Shown here piece after piece: positions 1 to 11,332 of a stretch of 64,000 bases of DNA. The notes below the pieces were generated by a model, which did not search any database, had not been told where the DNA came from, and saw nothing but the letters and a program-made list of their open reading frames with translations. Source of the stretch: Populus alba (lineage: Eukaryota; Streptophyta; Magnoliopsida; Malpighiales; Salicaceae). The stretch spans positions 14,495,154 to 14,559,153 of the forward strand of contig NC_133299.1 in assembly GCF_005239225.2 (NCBI RefSeq), in the 5' to 3' direction. The number at the start of each line of letters is the position of its first letter. Position 1 is the first letter of the stretch. The translations under genes and the position numbers were made by a program.

Positions 1-3000
1 AGCATTTGAATAAAAACATTGTATTCTGCTCCCTATGATATTGTAGTTCAACGACCTCTTCTAATTTACCATAGTAGTCAACTTTTAACTCACTACTTAT
101 GGATCCTTTAACACAAACACCGCAGTTGTATGTCTTTCTTCCTTGCCCGTATTCTTCAGTATGGAAAACATATCCATTGACAAAATACCCGTTGTAGCAC
201 TTAACTTTTCTTTCAGACCCGAGGCTTAGTGAAGACAATGACTTAGACGCACTCCTTCCCATTTGATAAACCTTGTATACATGTAATGTACATCAATAAA
301 CGGTAAATGAACGAGAATCTCGTAATGACATGCATACGTACAGTAATTTTGCAAGTTAGAATGAGTTTGTGATAGTGCTTACATGTGTTCTGAACCATGT
401 GGCAAATTGTTCATCTTGTAATTGAAAGATCTGGGAGTCTGTCAGCTACGAGTTATTGGAGAACAAATATTGTCGATGTTGCCTGCAAGTGATAATGAGT
501 GTATGATTTCACAATATATAATTAGCAGTATATTACTGACAAAGTTTAATTAGTATTACATATATAAAAACTTACTAAATAAATGGTCTCTGCTCATCAC
601 AGTTAAATAGAACATAGTTGTGTGCTTGTTTGAATTCTATTTCCGACAAATATCTTCCTCTTACAGCATTTTTAGGTGTGGGTCGTCCAGTATTGGAGAA
701 TATTGACAAGTTCCCACTGGAAGGCACTTCACCGCCATCATCATGCCGTGGAACGTGATTGATTCTTGTTCTCAGATGAGGTTTGAAATAGTACGAGATA
801 AATGTTGAGATCTCTTCAACAATATAGGCCTCAGATATCGAAGCCTCTACATGCGCCTTGTTCTTAACCTTTTTCTTGAGATTAAACAAGTACCTGCATT
901 GAATTACAATTCAAGTATTTCCAATTAAGAAAAACATATAAAATACTTTTAGATGTGAATTCCATTGCAACTGTAATATCTAACCGTTCGAATGGGTACA
1001 TCCATCTATACTGGACTGGTCCTCCAGCTTTTTCCTCGAACAGTAGATGTATAGGGAGATGCTCCATTGAGTCAAAAAATGAAGGAGGGAATATCATCTC
1101 AAGTTTGCATAGTGTCTCGATGATATTCGTTTGAAGCCTCTCAATGTGCTCAACATTCAACTTGATGGAGTATATATCTCTAAAGAAATGACTGATCTCC
1201 GTCGGTGCATCCCATATTCCCTTTGGCAACAAATCACGAAAAGCTAATGGGATGAGTGTTTGCATAAACACGTGGCAGTCATGACTCTTCATTCCATATA
1301 ATCTGCAGTCCTCTATATTAACAAGCCTTGATATCTTCGATGCATGTCCATCCGGAAAACACAGACTCTTAAGCCATTTATAGACTAGCAGTTGTGCGTT
1401 TTTCTCTAACATGAAGCTTGCCCTTGGTTTTGCGACCCGTGACTCCTCATAAACCAACTCCATATTTTTACGGTTACAGTACAAAGCTATATCCAATCTA
1501 GCCTTGATGTTGTCCTTTGTCTTCCCCTTCACATCCATGACGGTGTTAAAAATATTCTCAAACATGTTCTTTTCGATGTGCATGACATCAAGGTTATGGC
1601 GGAGAAGATTGGTCTTCCAATAAGGAAGCTCCCAAAAGATACTTCGCTTTACCCAATTATGGGTCAAACCAAAACCAAAAATCTTTTTCAACTCTGCCAA
1701 CAAAGAAATCTTTTCTATTCTTTCTGAACCTGTGATTAAGTGGCAAGAAGCGATGGTGACAGTAAAAAAAAGAAGCTTTACCTTTGTTTGCTAGCGTGAA
1801 TGCCTTGTTGTTTTCCATGTAGTATAGACATGCGAGTTTCCCATGCGTGCTCCAAACAGAAAGCATTCCATAAGCTGGAAAATCATTGATAGTCCACATC
1901 AAAGCTGCCCTCATAAGGAAATTTTGTTTCCTCGATATATCATAAGTCAGAGCTCCGTAGGACCACAACTGCGCCAGCTCATCAATCAACGGTCAAAGAC
2001 AAACATCTATATTCCGCCCCGGGCTGCTTGGACCGGGTATGACAGTAGATAAAAACATGAACTCCGGCCTCATACACATTCACAATGGCAAGTTATAAAT
2101 TGTGAGTATGACCGGCCAATAAGAATAAGGAGTAGCAAATGACCCAAATGGGTTGAATCCGTCTGTACATAACCCAAGACGGACATTCCTTGATTCAGCT
2201 GAAAAGTCAGGATGCACACTGTTAAAGCGTTTCCACGCTTCGCCGTCAGAAGGATGCACCATCACACCATCAACCACATCATGTGTTTGGTGTCATGTCA
2301 TGTGCTCAGCAGTCCTTGGTGACATGAATAACCTCTGTAGTCTAGGTGTGATCAGGAAATATCTACGTTTTTTATACGCCACTAGAGTCTTTCCCGTGTC
2401 AGTTCTGGGTTTGTAATGGGAATGCCCGCATGTCTTGCACTCGGTCATCTCAACATTTTCAAGGTAGTATAACATGCAGAAGTTAGGGCACATGTCAATT
2501 TTCTGGTATCCTAAACCGAGGGGTTTCATCATGGACTTCACAGCATAGAAGTTCTCTTTCAGCCTGTTCCCTTCAGGTAAAATGCTTCTTACCCAATCAA
2601 TAATTTTGTCATACGCGGCCTCACTCAGCCCGTGATCTGACTTAATGGTGAACACCTGTGTCACGGCCGACAATTTACTGTGGTTTGTGCAGCCATCCCA
2701 TAATGGTTCGTCAGAATCTTTCAACAAATCAAAAAACCTAGCTGCCTCTGCATTAGGTTCTTCTTCTACGATTGGACATTGACTGACATTACCTTGATTC
2801 ATTCTCATTGCATCCATAACCATATTTCTGTAAGGATTAGTGTTGTCATTTGTCGCTTCATGCACGTTACTAGCACTAGAACTTGACCCAACCACCGTTT
2901 CTCTCATTCTCCTATTACTAACAAATACCTCTCCAAGTGCATACCAACACTGGTAATCCTCCATAAACCCTTTGTGTAGAAGATGTATCATTACAACATC

Positions 3001-3165
3001 TGGATGCATATACTTTTTATTTTGACACTTCTTGCATGGACACCTAAAACCGCCTCCAATAAAATTTCTGGGAATAGATGTTGCGAAATTAATAAAACCC
3101 TGAACCCCATTACAATAATTCATCCTCTGCAATCCTTGGGGTGAATCTAGATACATCCATGACTT
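1..3165 (-). pseudogene. CACTA transposase (tnp2 family), multi-exon, disrupted
   Basis: Domain order on the minus strand matches plant En/Spm transposases: a transposase-associated N-terminal domain with the CPCKKC cysteine cluster (about 3150-2900), the tnp2 core (2740-1500) with LWDGCTNHSKLS, CPNFCMLYY, ECKTCGHSHYK and RLGLCTDGFNPFG, then DLLPKGIWDAPTEISHFFRD and RWMYPFER of DUF4218 (to about 985), an intron 892-986, an exon from 893 to about 575, a short exon near 400-500, and a DUF4216-type exon at 1-270 (VFHTEEYGQGRKTYNCGV) running off the edge. It is dead: in-frame TGA stops at 2293-2295, 2080-2082 (both where the family has Trp) and 1993-1995, and a one-base frameshift near 1660-1710. 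The usual MDRSWM start is also spoiled near 3160. All three stops are explained by C-to-T type transitions, as expected in methylated plant transposons. Confidence 0.88.
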
Positions 3166-3859
3166 CTATCGAACCTCTATAAAATTATGATGACATCATG
3201 TATTAATTAACTAAGTTAGGTAAATAAACTTGCAAAAATATTACTTTACCTCGACATTATCCAAGAAACCAATCACAACTTCTCATAAATATTAAATATT
3301 CATTATCATTTATCAACGTCCAAACAATTAATATATATAAATTAACAGAAATTACCACTCTGCAATACCATTGATAAAACTTAAAAAGGATCCATTAAGC
3401 AAGCTATTAATTATTTCAAAACAGAACATGTAATTCGGTAATTCCACAAAGTTTTAACAATTTACAAACAAATACAATCTTACAAAATCTAAAACAAACC
3501 ATAACAGATATAAAATTATACATTCATATACTATAAGTTTGTTTGAGAAATAACAATAAAACACGTACATCTACTAACAAAAATACATATACTAAAAAAC
3601 CAATAAAATTGACATTTAAATGTTAAAATTTAAACAGATAGAATTACTTACAAAAATTGATAAAATCCATCGGTAAATCAGAACACGGATGTTGTGACCA
3701 CAAAACTTCAAGAAATACAACTTGTTGTGCTGAGATGAGGAAGAATTTTGTTTGGGTGCGAGGGGGGGCTGATTATTTGCAGATGGGGAGAGTTAGGATT
3801 CGGAAGAAGAAGGAGAAAAGGGGGAGGAGAGGGTCGGCAGAGGGGTCATATATTAACTT

Positions 3860-4305
3860 TTTCCGACGGGTTTCATCTGTCAGTGTATCCGTCGGCTATT
3901 CTGACGGGAAAATAGACACGTCACCGCACGAACCTGCTTTTCAAATCCCTCGGTGATTCCATCGGTATTGTTGACGATGAACCGGTCACGTCACCCGTAC
4001 GGGTCTGCCATTTCAAATCCGTCAGTGAGTCCGTCGGTATTTTTTACGGTGAACCGGTCTCATCACCCGTACAGGTCACTTGTTTTGAATCCGTTAGTGA
4101 TTCTGTCGGAAATATCACCCGCCAAAACCTCCACGTCAGCAAACCGCCCTTTTTTTCTTAATTCCGAACTTTTTGTCTGTAATTCAGTCGGTAATTACCG
4201 ACCGAATTACGGACGGAAAAAGTCCGTCGGTAATTTCGACCTCGAATTATCGACAGAAATATTCCGTCGGTGATTCCATTGCTATTAAGCGAATTTCTGG
4301 TAGTG
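3860..4305. repeat. Subterminal repeat zone and terminal inverted repeat of the CACTA element
   Basis: Words such as CCGTCGG, GTCGGTAATT and TCCGTCAGTG recur about every 30-60 bp in both orientations from 3867 onward, ending in the TAGTG terminus. Such clustered subterminal motifs are binding sites for the element-encoded TNPA-type protein in characterised CACTA elements. Here function is only inferred by family resemblance. Confidence 0.8.
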
Positions 4306-4686
4306 AAAATTCATAAACTTAAAAATCATATTTGCAGTTGTTTTCGCTCATTAAAATTCTTGATTTTTTTTTTAATTTGTTATTATCTTTAACTTACGCA
4401 TGCATCAGTAACTCTCCGGTCAACACGAATTATATTAAGATTTTTTTCATCTAAAATTCGTACTATAGACAGTAGTGTACACAAATATTCAACATACTAT
4501 ATGTTACATTACTAATTACTTTAAAGACATCATCATGATATTTTTAGCACGTTACAAGGACCATCCAAGAGAAATTCACTATTAACCTTACAAGTGAAAA
4601 TTAAGGGGGGGGGGGGAAGGAAAAAGAGAAGGAAGACGAAATACGAGATAATACAACAAACTGGAAAACATCCTAATAATTAGAAA
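4306..4686. other. Intergenic spacer with a 12-G homopolymer
   Basis: No gene is seen. The spacer lies between the CACTA end and the stop codon of the receptor-like protein gene and should include that gene's 3' UTR. A run of twelve G (4605-4616, C on the coding strand of the neighbouring gene) is prone to length change and to sequencing error. Confidence 0.6.
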
Positions 4687-7659
4687 TCAATTTCTACGCA
4701 GGCGAATCTTCAAATTTTGACCTTTGTTCACAAAGTAATTCTTCACCAGCCATTCATACTTCCTTGTGTTCATAGCGCATCCAAGAATGGCTCCAATTAC
4801 CAATCCACTTGCATAACCTATCACCACCACCTTCCAACCAAATTCAAGTGGATATCCCGAGCCCTCATCTTCTTCAGGTGCTGGCAGCGAGTCCTCGCCA
4901 TTTCCACATTTTTTTGATAAAGGCTTTCCACACAATCCTGGATTCGCATCAAATGAAGTGTTGTCAAACGTCTCGAATTGGTTTCCCCTTGGTATTGGAC
5001 CTGATAGAAGATTGTGAGACACATTACAGACCGCGAGGAAGGTGAGCTGTGCAAGTTGGATAGGAATCTCTCCCGAGAGTTTGTTCTGAGAAAGGTCCAA
5101 AGCTTCAAGCCCTTTCAAGTTGGACAAGGATGGAGGGATGCGACCAGTGAGAAAGTTGTTGGAGAGATTGAGCAAATACAGTTCCTTGAGATCTCCAAGG
5201 GCATCTGGAATTCCTCCTTCAAAACGATTGCTTGAGAGATCAATAGCTGTGAGAAATTCTTGGATCTTCTCATATTTTGTCATCACACCTTTATTGGTCA
5301 TTGTCATTGAGTAGTCAAAATGATGTGTCATTACATACCGTGGTAATTGGAAAGTTAAGACTACTTGCATGTACAACGGGCGTTCTTTATAGATAGTTTT
5401 CATGGCAGACCAATTTCGAAAGTATTCAAGTGGCAACTTACCGAAAAAACAATTACCGGATAGATCAACAATCTGCAACCTCTGGAATTCAAAGTCAGCT
5501 TTAGGTTTCCCAATCACGCCATGGAGCCTATTGGATCTCAAAATCAGAACCCTCAACTTTGGCAAAATACCCAACCATGAAGGGAAGACATCAGTTATCT
5601 TGTTTTGTTCAATACTGAGAATCTCTAGCTTGGTACAATTGGCTAATGATTTTCGTATCTTCCCTTCCAATTGGTTTTGACTGAAATCGATTGCCCTCAA
5701 TGCGCAGTCACTTGAGAAAGCTTCAGGAATGTCACCGCTGAAGCTGTTGTTGCGTAGATCGAGTACTGAAGCAGAGTTACTTATGTTTCCTAAACATTGC
5801 GGAAGCTTGCCACTCAAATTGTTGTTAGACAATTGGAGGATAACAAGAGATGTCAGATTGCAGATTGCTGGTGGAATTTCTCCATTTAAACGGTTGTCTG
5901 AGACCATATACATAATGGTGGAATGTGGTGGAATTGGAAGGGCTCCATCAAGCTTGTTGAAAGAAAGTCTCAGATATCGTAGATTATTCCATGGAAGAAT
6001 ATCAACGGATTGCTCAAAACCTGTTAGAAGGTTGCCAATCAGATCTAAATGCCAAAGAGTTTCGGTGCCCAAGTTCATAAACCATGTTGGTATGTGCCCC
6101 TCAATTTTGTTTCCACCGAGTTCTACAAACTCCAAGTGATTTTGACCATGTAAGAAACTTGGAAACTCGCCTGATAAATTGCATCCACCCAAACCTAAAG
6201 TTTGAATTTTTGGCAGAGCAGCACTATCATTGTGGTTACCAATCACAGACAAATTATTGTCAGATAATTGGAAGGAAACAAGGCTTCTTGACTTAAGAAT
6301 GCCAAATTCTACAGTGCCACTGAATAAATTTTCTACTAGGTTAAGGGTTTCAAGATTGGGAAGCCTAAAAATAGAATCTGGAATTGGACCGTGCAGTTTG
6401 TTGTCTCCAAGGCCCAGTAAGATTAATTTGGTTTGGTTTCCCATCCAAGATGGAATTTGACCAGTTAATTCATTCACATTAAGGTTTAAATGGGTGAGCT
6501 GAGTCAAGTTTCCAAGACAGGATGGAATCTCACCGTATGAATTGGTTCGGTTTAAGCCTACAAAAGTGAGTTTGGTTAGATTACAAAGCCAGTGCAAGGT
6601 TCCAGAACTGAAATTATTAGAAGAAAGCGACAGGTAAGTAAGTTGAAGAAGGTTGACAAATGTAGAAGGGATTTTCCCTGAGAAAGTGTTATGAGAAAGG
6701 TCTAGATAGTTCAGTGTCGTAAGGTTACCAAGTGAAGATGGTATCACCCCTGAAAAATAACAATTTGCCACATCAAATTCTTTCAATGATTTGAGGTTAC
6801 CAATGGATTCCGGTAGCTGACTGGAGAAACCTGTTCCTGCGAGCAACAATAATTCAAGGTGGCTGCCCCAGTGAAATTCCGGCAAATATCCAGTGAGATA
6901 TGGATTATACCGGATACTAAGAAAGCGAAGGTTGGGTAATTGGAATATACCCATAGGGAACTCTCCTTGCAATCCACACTCCCTAAGAAATAGAGATGAC
7001 AAAGAGGATAAATTTGTCATGATTTGAGGTACCTTGGATGATATTTCCACTCTGCTGAGATGGAGCACCTCCAAGTTGGTTAATGCTTGAACTAAATCTT
7101 GCAGACCAGGCTTTTGAAGCTTCAAAGGATTTACTCCCAGATCAAGGAAAACCAACTTTGAAAGCTCTAAGATCTCAGCTGGAATCTGACCAGAAAAAAC
7201 AGACATTGAGAGATTTAGATCAAACAGCCTTGAGAGATTTCGAATCCCGGAAGGGATTTTAGAGTTGTTGAAGTCGTTATCGGCAAGGTTCAGCCTTCTG
7301 AGCTGAACAAGGTGGAAGAGGCTGCTATTAGAGTCGATGGAGCCAAAAAGGCAGCTGCTACTGAGGTCAAGGCCGATCACATGACCAGAGTCCCTATCGC
7401 ATTCAACACCATCCCATGAGCAGCAATCACTGCTTTCTCCATCAACTTTCCATGATGCAACCTTGGGATAAGCATAAGGATCAAAAGAAGCGGACCTATG
7501 AATGACAAGGCTTTCCTTGAACTGCAACAAGGCATTACCCTCCTCAGCTTGGCATCGCGGCTGCATGGAAGGAGAAGAGTGACAAGCTCTATGATGAAAA
7601 AACGAGAGTAAAAAGAGCAAAAGCATTCGCATAGTTAAGAAACGGACAGATGCTGGCAT
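4687..7659 (-). CDS. Receptor-like protein (LRR-RLP, Cf-9/HcrVf class), intact, single exon, 990 aa
   Basis: A plasma-membrane immune-type receptor lacking a kinase. Residues 1-28 form a hydrophobic signal peptide (LLLFLLSFF). An LRRNT domain follows with the paired-cysteine motif SDCCSWDGVEC (79-87). About 25-30 extracellular LRRs of the LxxLxLxxNxLxGxIP type fill residues 95-905, interrupted by a non-LRR island at about 750-802 and followed by the usual last four repeats. Next come the capping motif NPGLCGKPLSKKC, an acidic juxtamembrane stretch (PAPEEDEGSG), a transmembrane helix at about 943-961 carrying a GxxxG motif (GYASG), and a basic 30-residue tail. Characterised RLPs of this class signal through the adaptor kinase SOBIR1 by way of this helix; for this protein that is inferred. 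The first Met (MPASV) was chosen; a second Met at residue 10 would also give a signal peptide. Length and lack of introns fit the family. No break is seen. The ligand is unknown. Confidence 0.95.
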   Translation of the reverse strand: MPASVRFLTMRMLLLFLLSFFHHRACHSSPSMQPRCQAEEGNALLQFKESLVIHRSASFDPYAYPKVASWKVDGESSDCCSWDGVECDRDSGHVIGLDLSSSCLFGSIDSNSSLFHLVQLRRLNLADNDFNNSKIPSGIRNLSRLFDLNLSMSVFSGQIPAEILELSKLVFLDLGVNPLKLQKPGLQDLVQALTNLEVLHLSRVEISSKVPQIMTNLSSLSSLFLRECGLQGEFPMGIFQLPNLRFLSIRYNPYLTGYLPEFHWGSHLELLLLAGTGFSSQLPESIGNLKSLKEFDVANCYFSGVIPSSLGNLTTLNYLDLSHNTFSGKIPSTFVNLLQLTYLSLSSNNFSSGTLHWLCNLTKLTFVGLNRTNSYGEIPSCLGNLTQLTHLNLNVNELTGQIPSWMGNQTKLILLGLGDNKLHGPIPDSIFRLPNLETLNLVENLFSGTVEFGILKSRSLVSFQLSDNNLSVIGNHNDSAALPKIQTLGLGGCNLSGEFPSFLHGQNHLEFVELGGNKIEGHIPTWFMNLGTETLWHLDLIGNLLTGFEQSVDILPWNNLRYLRLSFNKLDGALPIPPHSTIMYMVSDNRLNGEIPPAICNLTSLVILQLSNNNLSGKLPQCLGNISNSASVLDLRNNSFSGDIPEAFSSDCALRAIDFSQNQLEGKIRKSLANCTKLEILSIEQNKITDVFPSWLGILPKLRVLILRSNRLHGVIGKPKADFEFQRLQIVDLSGNCFFGKLPLEYFRNWSAMKTIYKERPLYMQVVLTFQLPRYVMTHHFDYSMTMTNKGVMTKYEKIQEFLTAIDLSSNRFEGGIPDALGDLKELYLLNLSNNFLTGRIPPSLSNLKGLEALDLSQNKLSGEIPIQLAQLTFLAVCNVSHNLLSGPIPRGNQFETFDNTSFDANPGLCGKPLSKKCGNGEDSLPAPEEDEGSGYPLEFGWKVVVIGYASGLVIGAILGCAMNTRKYEWLVKNYFVNKGQNLKIRLRRN

Positions 7660-7717
7660 TGTTTTTAGTAGATAATCTTTATTTTTTCATAATAAGCAAA
7701 GAAGTGAAATAAAGCAG

Positions 7718-7725
7718 TTTATATA
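7718..7725 (-). promoter_or_regulatory. TATA box of the receptor-like protein gene
   Basis: TATATAAA is read on the minus strand about 60 bp upstream of the chosen ATG, which would leave a leader of only about 30 nt. Position and sequence are good; transcription data would be needed to confirm it. Confidence 0.5.
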
Positions 7726-8880
7726 GACAAAAATATTCAGTCTATTCCATTGTCTTGTTGGAAAATTAAAGTAGTCTAGGCCATTGTCGGAAGACTTTGG
7801 CGCTACTGGAAGTCTATGTATTGTCTTGTTTCGGTGAATTCCAGAGCAAGGTGTGGAATAGACAAGTGAAGTGGCCCATATCTGATCTGGCAACAAAGGT
7901 CATGGACCTGGTTTGGGGTTAATAGCATTAATTTAGAACAAATACTTTATTTAATTAAATGAAAATAAAAAATGAACACACTCTAGAAAGTGATTAAACA
8001 AAATTCAAGTAAAAAACAATATTATGTGGGGTTGCAAAAAAACAACGCCCACTAAAATTAAAAAATAATTTGCAATCTTATTCAAAAACCAAATCAAAAT
8101 TAAACTATGTTTTATTAAAAAAGAAAAAAATTATTTATTTTATTTAATCTCAATTAAAATTGAATAACCACTAGTTCAGGCATTCTATACATATATTTAA
8201 TTATTCATTTTACTTTAAAATCTAAATAAAAAAATTAAAGTTAAAAAAAGGGCTAGACAACTAGCCCATTAATAAAAAAGGCCATGAAGGTTGATATAGG
8301 GTAAAATAATTTTATTCAAAAACACTTAATAAATATATGTATAATGCCAATAAACTAATTTGTTAACTCAACACACCCCTAAAATGGTCATAAAAAATAC
8401 AAAATCAAATCAAAAGAAATTTCTCGTTGAACCCTATTCTACTTTTTCAAGTAAGATAAAGGGTAAATACCTCAATGAAATACCTCTCATCAAATAAAAT
8501 TCATTGACACAAATAATGACTCTTTTATAACCAAAATGTGGCCAACCAACTATTTTTCAATAAGTTTCTCTATTCTCACCCAATCACAAGAACTAAAAAA
8601 TGAATAAAATAATGTTTTTGACAAAAACAAAAATGTGTCAAACAATAGGACCAAAAACAAAATTTTCCAAACGCTTAAACCATAAAATCCTAAAAACGCA
8701 CTAGACAAACATTGTTTTAAACAAAAAAAAATTCATTCTTTGCCTCATACACAAATTTACTTGAATTTTAGTCTTTTTGTAGCCATTAAAACAAAACTGT
8801 TTTTCAAAATTAAGCATCAATCCAATGTCTTAGGATTTTATAGACATTTCGATATTTAGATAAAAAGTAAACCAAAATAA
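7726..8880. other. AT-rich intergenic DNA, no gene seen
   Basis: Upstream region of the receptor-like protein gene. It is rich in A-tracts and has no coding potential, RNA gene or well-defined repeat that I can recognise. It ends where the large tandem duplication begins. Confidence 0.6.
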
Positions 8881-9396
8881 ATTATAAAGTCTAATTCCAA
8901 TCTTACGTAATGTAGAAGGATGAATTTAAATTAAATTTTTTTTTTTATGATTGACGTTAAAAAAAACAAAAAAATTTACATCACAATAAAATTACTCACA
9001 TGCCACAAAGCACAATGCAATACAACAGTAAAAATCCCTCATCTTTAAGATTTTTAATTTAATTATGTTAATGAGTATTGATTGTTTTATTATGGTATTA
9101 TAGTGTAGCGGGCTTGTGTCTTATATTCATTGGAAAAAAATAACATTTTAATATAAAAAATGTTTCTAATTTTTATTCAAAATACTTTTAGAAGTTGTCA
9201 AAACAAATTAAATGAGAATAGTAAATCAACTTAAATAAGTAAAAGTTTTTAATTTTTTTCTAAACTATTATTATTATTATTAATACTTTTACCAAAAGTA
9301 TTTTGATAACTTTTTCCGTTTAACGAGTAAAAGGTTTTAATTTTAAAAAATCTCGGAGCAATGTATGGATTTCCTTTTCTTAAAGAGTAAAAGGTT

Positions 9397-9880
9397 CTGA
9401 AAACCCTTGAACTTCCTTAGAAATGATGAAAATGTCCCTGTGGCATGTGTAGCTCATGAGCGGCCACTGTTGAAGGGGGAATTTTCAGCAAGATTCCAAA
9501 CCAAAAAAGGCATATTCTGGTATACCTCGATGAGATGATTCTAATAATGGTAGTGGTGGTCATTGATGGCTAATGAGAAAGAATCGACGGTTTGAAGCTT
9601 TGAGTGGCCGAAGATAACATAACCTTTCTCTAGAAATATTAGGTTGCAAAGTTGATGAAAACCAACTGAGGTTTTGCTCACGAGGAGAAGAAGAGTCTTT
9701 TTTTGGTTGTTCGACAACTTAAGGTGACCAAAGTTGGGAGATCTAAGGAGAAAGAGAATCGCCGGTGAGAGGAGAGAGAGTCTATAAGGTTTGCTAAGGT
9801 GAGGATGCGAGCATGATAATCTGGTGCACCTAGAGCTTGTGGACTGCTGATCAATTCTGAATTGATCTTTCAACTATGAT
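9397..9880. repeat. Repeat segment holding the empty site of the copy-B solo LTR
   Basis: This stretch (TGAAAACCCTTGAACTTCC onward) aligns with 18183-19120 in copy B. At 9658-9663 it reads AAAACC followed directly by AACTGAGG, the uninterrupted form of the site that carries a 454-bp insertion in copy B. An open frame on the minus strand here (9541-9873) is not conserved intact in copy B and is not called a gene. Confidence 0.75.
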
Positions 9881-10404
9881 TTGTTTGATTAAGAAATTGA
9901 TATAACGGTCCTGATTGACATATACTTGTTTCAGTGTGATAAGATGATGGGATGCTTGGTACATCAAGTGACGCAGCGAGATAGGATCAAATGTCCTATT
10001 TTTTAAGGGTTGAAATGGATTTGGGTTTTAATCTAGTATAGTAAGCCGTATTAGATTAGATCCAATCAAGGGTTCATGACTAATACTATTAGATCTAACT
10101 ATTAGGATATTTTTGATATTTTTTGAATTGTTTTAAAAAAATCAATATCTTACTATAACACGAAGAAAACCTAAAAATAAAAATAAAAACACCAATAATA
10201 TCTTTGAGTTATTAACATTCATGTTAACTTCTTCTTGTTTTTTTTTTTTTTGCAAACATTTCACTAGAAGCCATTACTCAAGAGACACGACATTTATGTT
10301 CAATAAACACGACTAGAGACACTAAGTCATGTTGAAGAAAATTTTCACTTGTACCAACTTCTTTGTTGAAAAAAGGCTTTTGATTTTTATTAATTTTTGT
10401 TTTA

Positions 10405-10405
10405 T

Positions 10406-10444
<39 letters not shown>
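10405..10444. repeat. Compound microsatellite (TA)n(TG)n
   Basis: Alternating TA followed by about nine TG units. The equivalent place in copy B (19619-19650) has TA/CA-type units but no TG block. Confidence 0.9.
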
Positions 10445-10559
10445 AAAACTAAAACTTCAAATCAGTATTAGAAAACGCTCGTTTCAACCATTAAAAATCA
10501 ATTTTGATTACCGCAAAATTAATTTCTAACACCAAAACATATTTTTTCAACTAGAATGA

Positions 10560-10860
10560 ACTCGATAGACTTGGTTTTGAATGAAAATAGTGGTTTTGAC
10601 CAAAAATGGCATGAAACTCATTTTTTATCCCAGTTGACATGGTTTGACTTGTATTGACCCGATGACATGGTTGTGACAGAAAATGACAGTTTTGACCCAA
10701 AACGGCCTGAAACTCATTTTTTACCCTGGTTGACATAATTTGACATGGATTGCCTAGTGGGATCGATTTTCATCAAAAATGACAGGTTTGATCTGAAATG
10801 GCTTGAAACTCATTTTTTGTCCTCGTCGACATGGTTTGACTCGTATTGATCAAGTAAACT
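10560..10860. repeat. Three degenerate ~100-bp tandem units (copy A)
   Basis: Each unit contains TTTTGACC, GGC(A/C)TGAAACTCATTTTTT and a GTTGACATGGTTTGAC-like word, at roughly 10565, 10661 and 10758. The same array lies in copy B at about 19775-20070, so it predates the large duplication. Confidence 0.8.
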
Positions 10861-10983
10861 CGTTTTTTATGGAAAAAAAGCGGTTGACTCTAGAAAAATA
10901 TATTTTTTATTTTTAAAATTTCTCTTAATTTTTTTTTTGGATTTTTTTGAATAAAAATAGAAATAAAATAACATACAAGAAAA

Positions 10984-11332
10984 TTTTAGAGAATCTAAAA
11001 TTGGGTTATTACAAGTCCATTAGCTAGAGACTAGCTCAATCACTTCATTAGCCTAGCCATGATGCAGCCATGAAAAATCCATATTTTATTTGATGTTTTT
11101 TTCATGATTTGATCAATTATATCTATTGTCACACTCAGACATCGCGACAACCGATTAATTTTAGAGAATCCAAAATTGGGTTATTACAAAGTACATCAGC
11201 TAGAGACTAGCTCAATCACTTCATTAGCCTAGCCATGATGCAGCCATGAAAAATCCATATTTTATTTGATTTTTTTTCACTATTTGATCAATTATATCCA
11301 TTGTCACAACCGGACATCACGGCGACCGATTA
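10984..11332. repeat. Two 175-bp tandem units (copy A)
   Basis: Unit 1 spans 10984-11158 and unit 2 spans 11159-11332. Both run from TTTTAGAGAATC to the GACAACCGATTA / GCGACCGATTA end and share GCTAGAGACTAGCTCAATCA and CCTAGCCATGATGCAGCCAT. Units 1 and 2 differ by scattered substitutions, and the same pair exists in copy B. Confidence 0.88.

Larger units (their letters stand above)
1..4305 (-). mobile_element. CACTA (En/Spm-like) DNA transposon, 5' part, truncated by the window edge
   Basis: The minus strand carries a tnp2-class transposase followed at higher coordinates by a subterminal zone rich in short words of the type CCGTCGGTAATTCCGTC in both orientations, and by an outer end that reads CACTACCAGAAATTCGC on the minus strand (TAGTG at 4301-4305). 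A CACTA terminus, subterminal repeats and a transposase on one strand are the diagnostic set of this superfamily. The flank after the end is AAA, a possible 3-bp target duplication that cannot be verified because the other end lies left of base 1. About 3.2-3.65 kb between the transposase and the subterminal zone is AT-rich and holds nothing recognisable; it probably contains the leader and an intron. The broken transposase means this copy is not autonomous now. Confidence 0.9.

Noticed and set aside
4717..6460. Several open frames antisense or out of frame to the receptor-like protein gene
   Set aside because: They are shadows of the LRR repeats; none has motifs or its own signals.
9541..9873. 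110-codon open frame on the minus strand in copy A
   Set aside because: It is not preserved as one frame in copy B (interrupted by the solo LTR and by indels) and has no recognisable motif.
10984..11332. Could the 175-bp units be a CRISPR-like array?
   Set aside because: There are two long adjacent units without spacers in a plant nuclear context; this is an ordinary tandem duplication.
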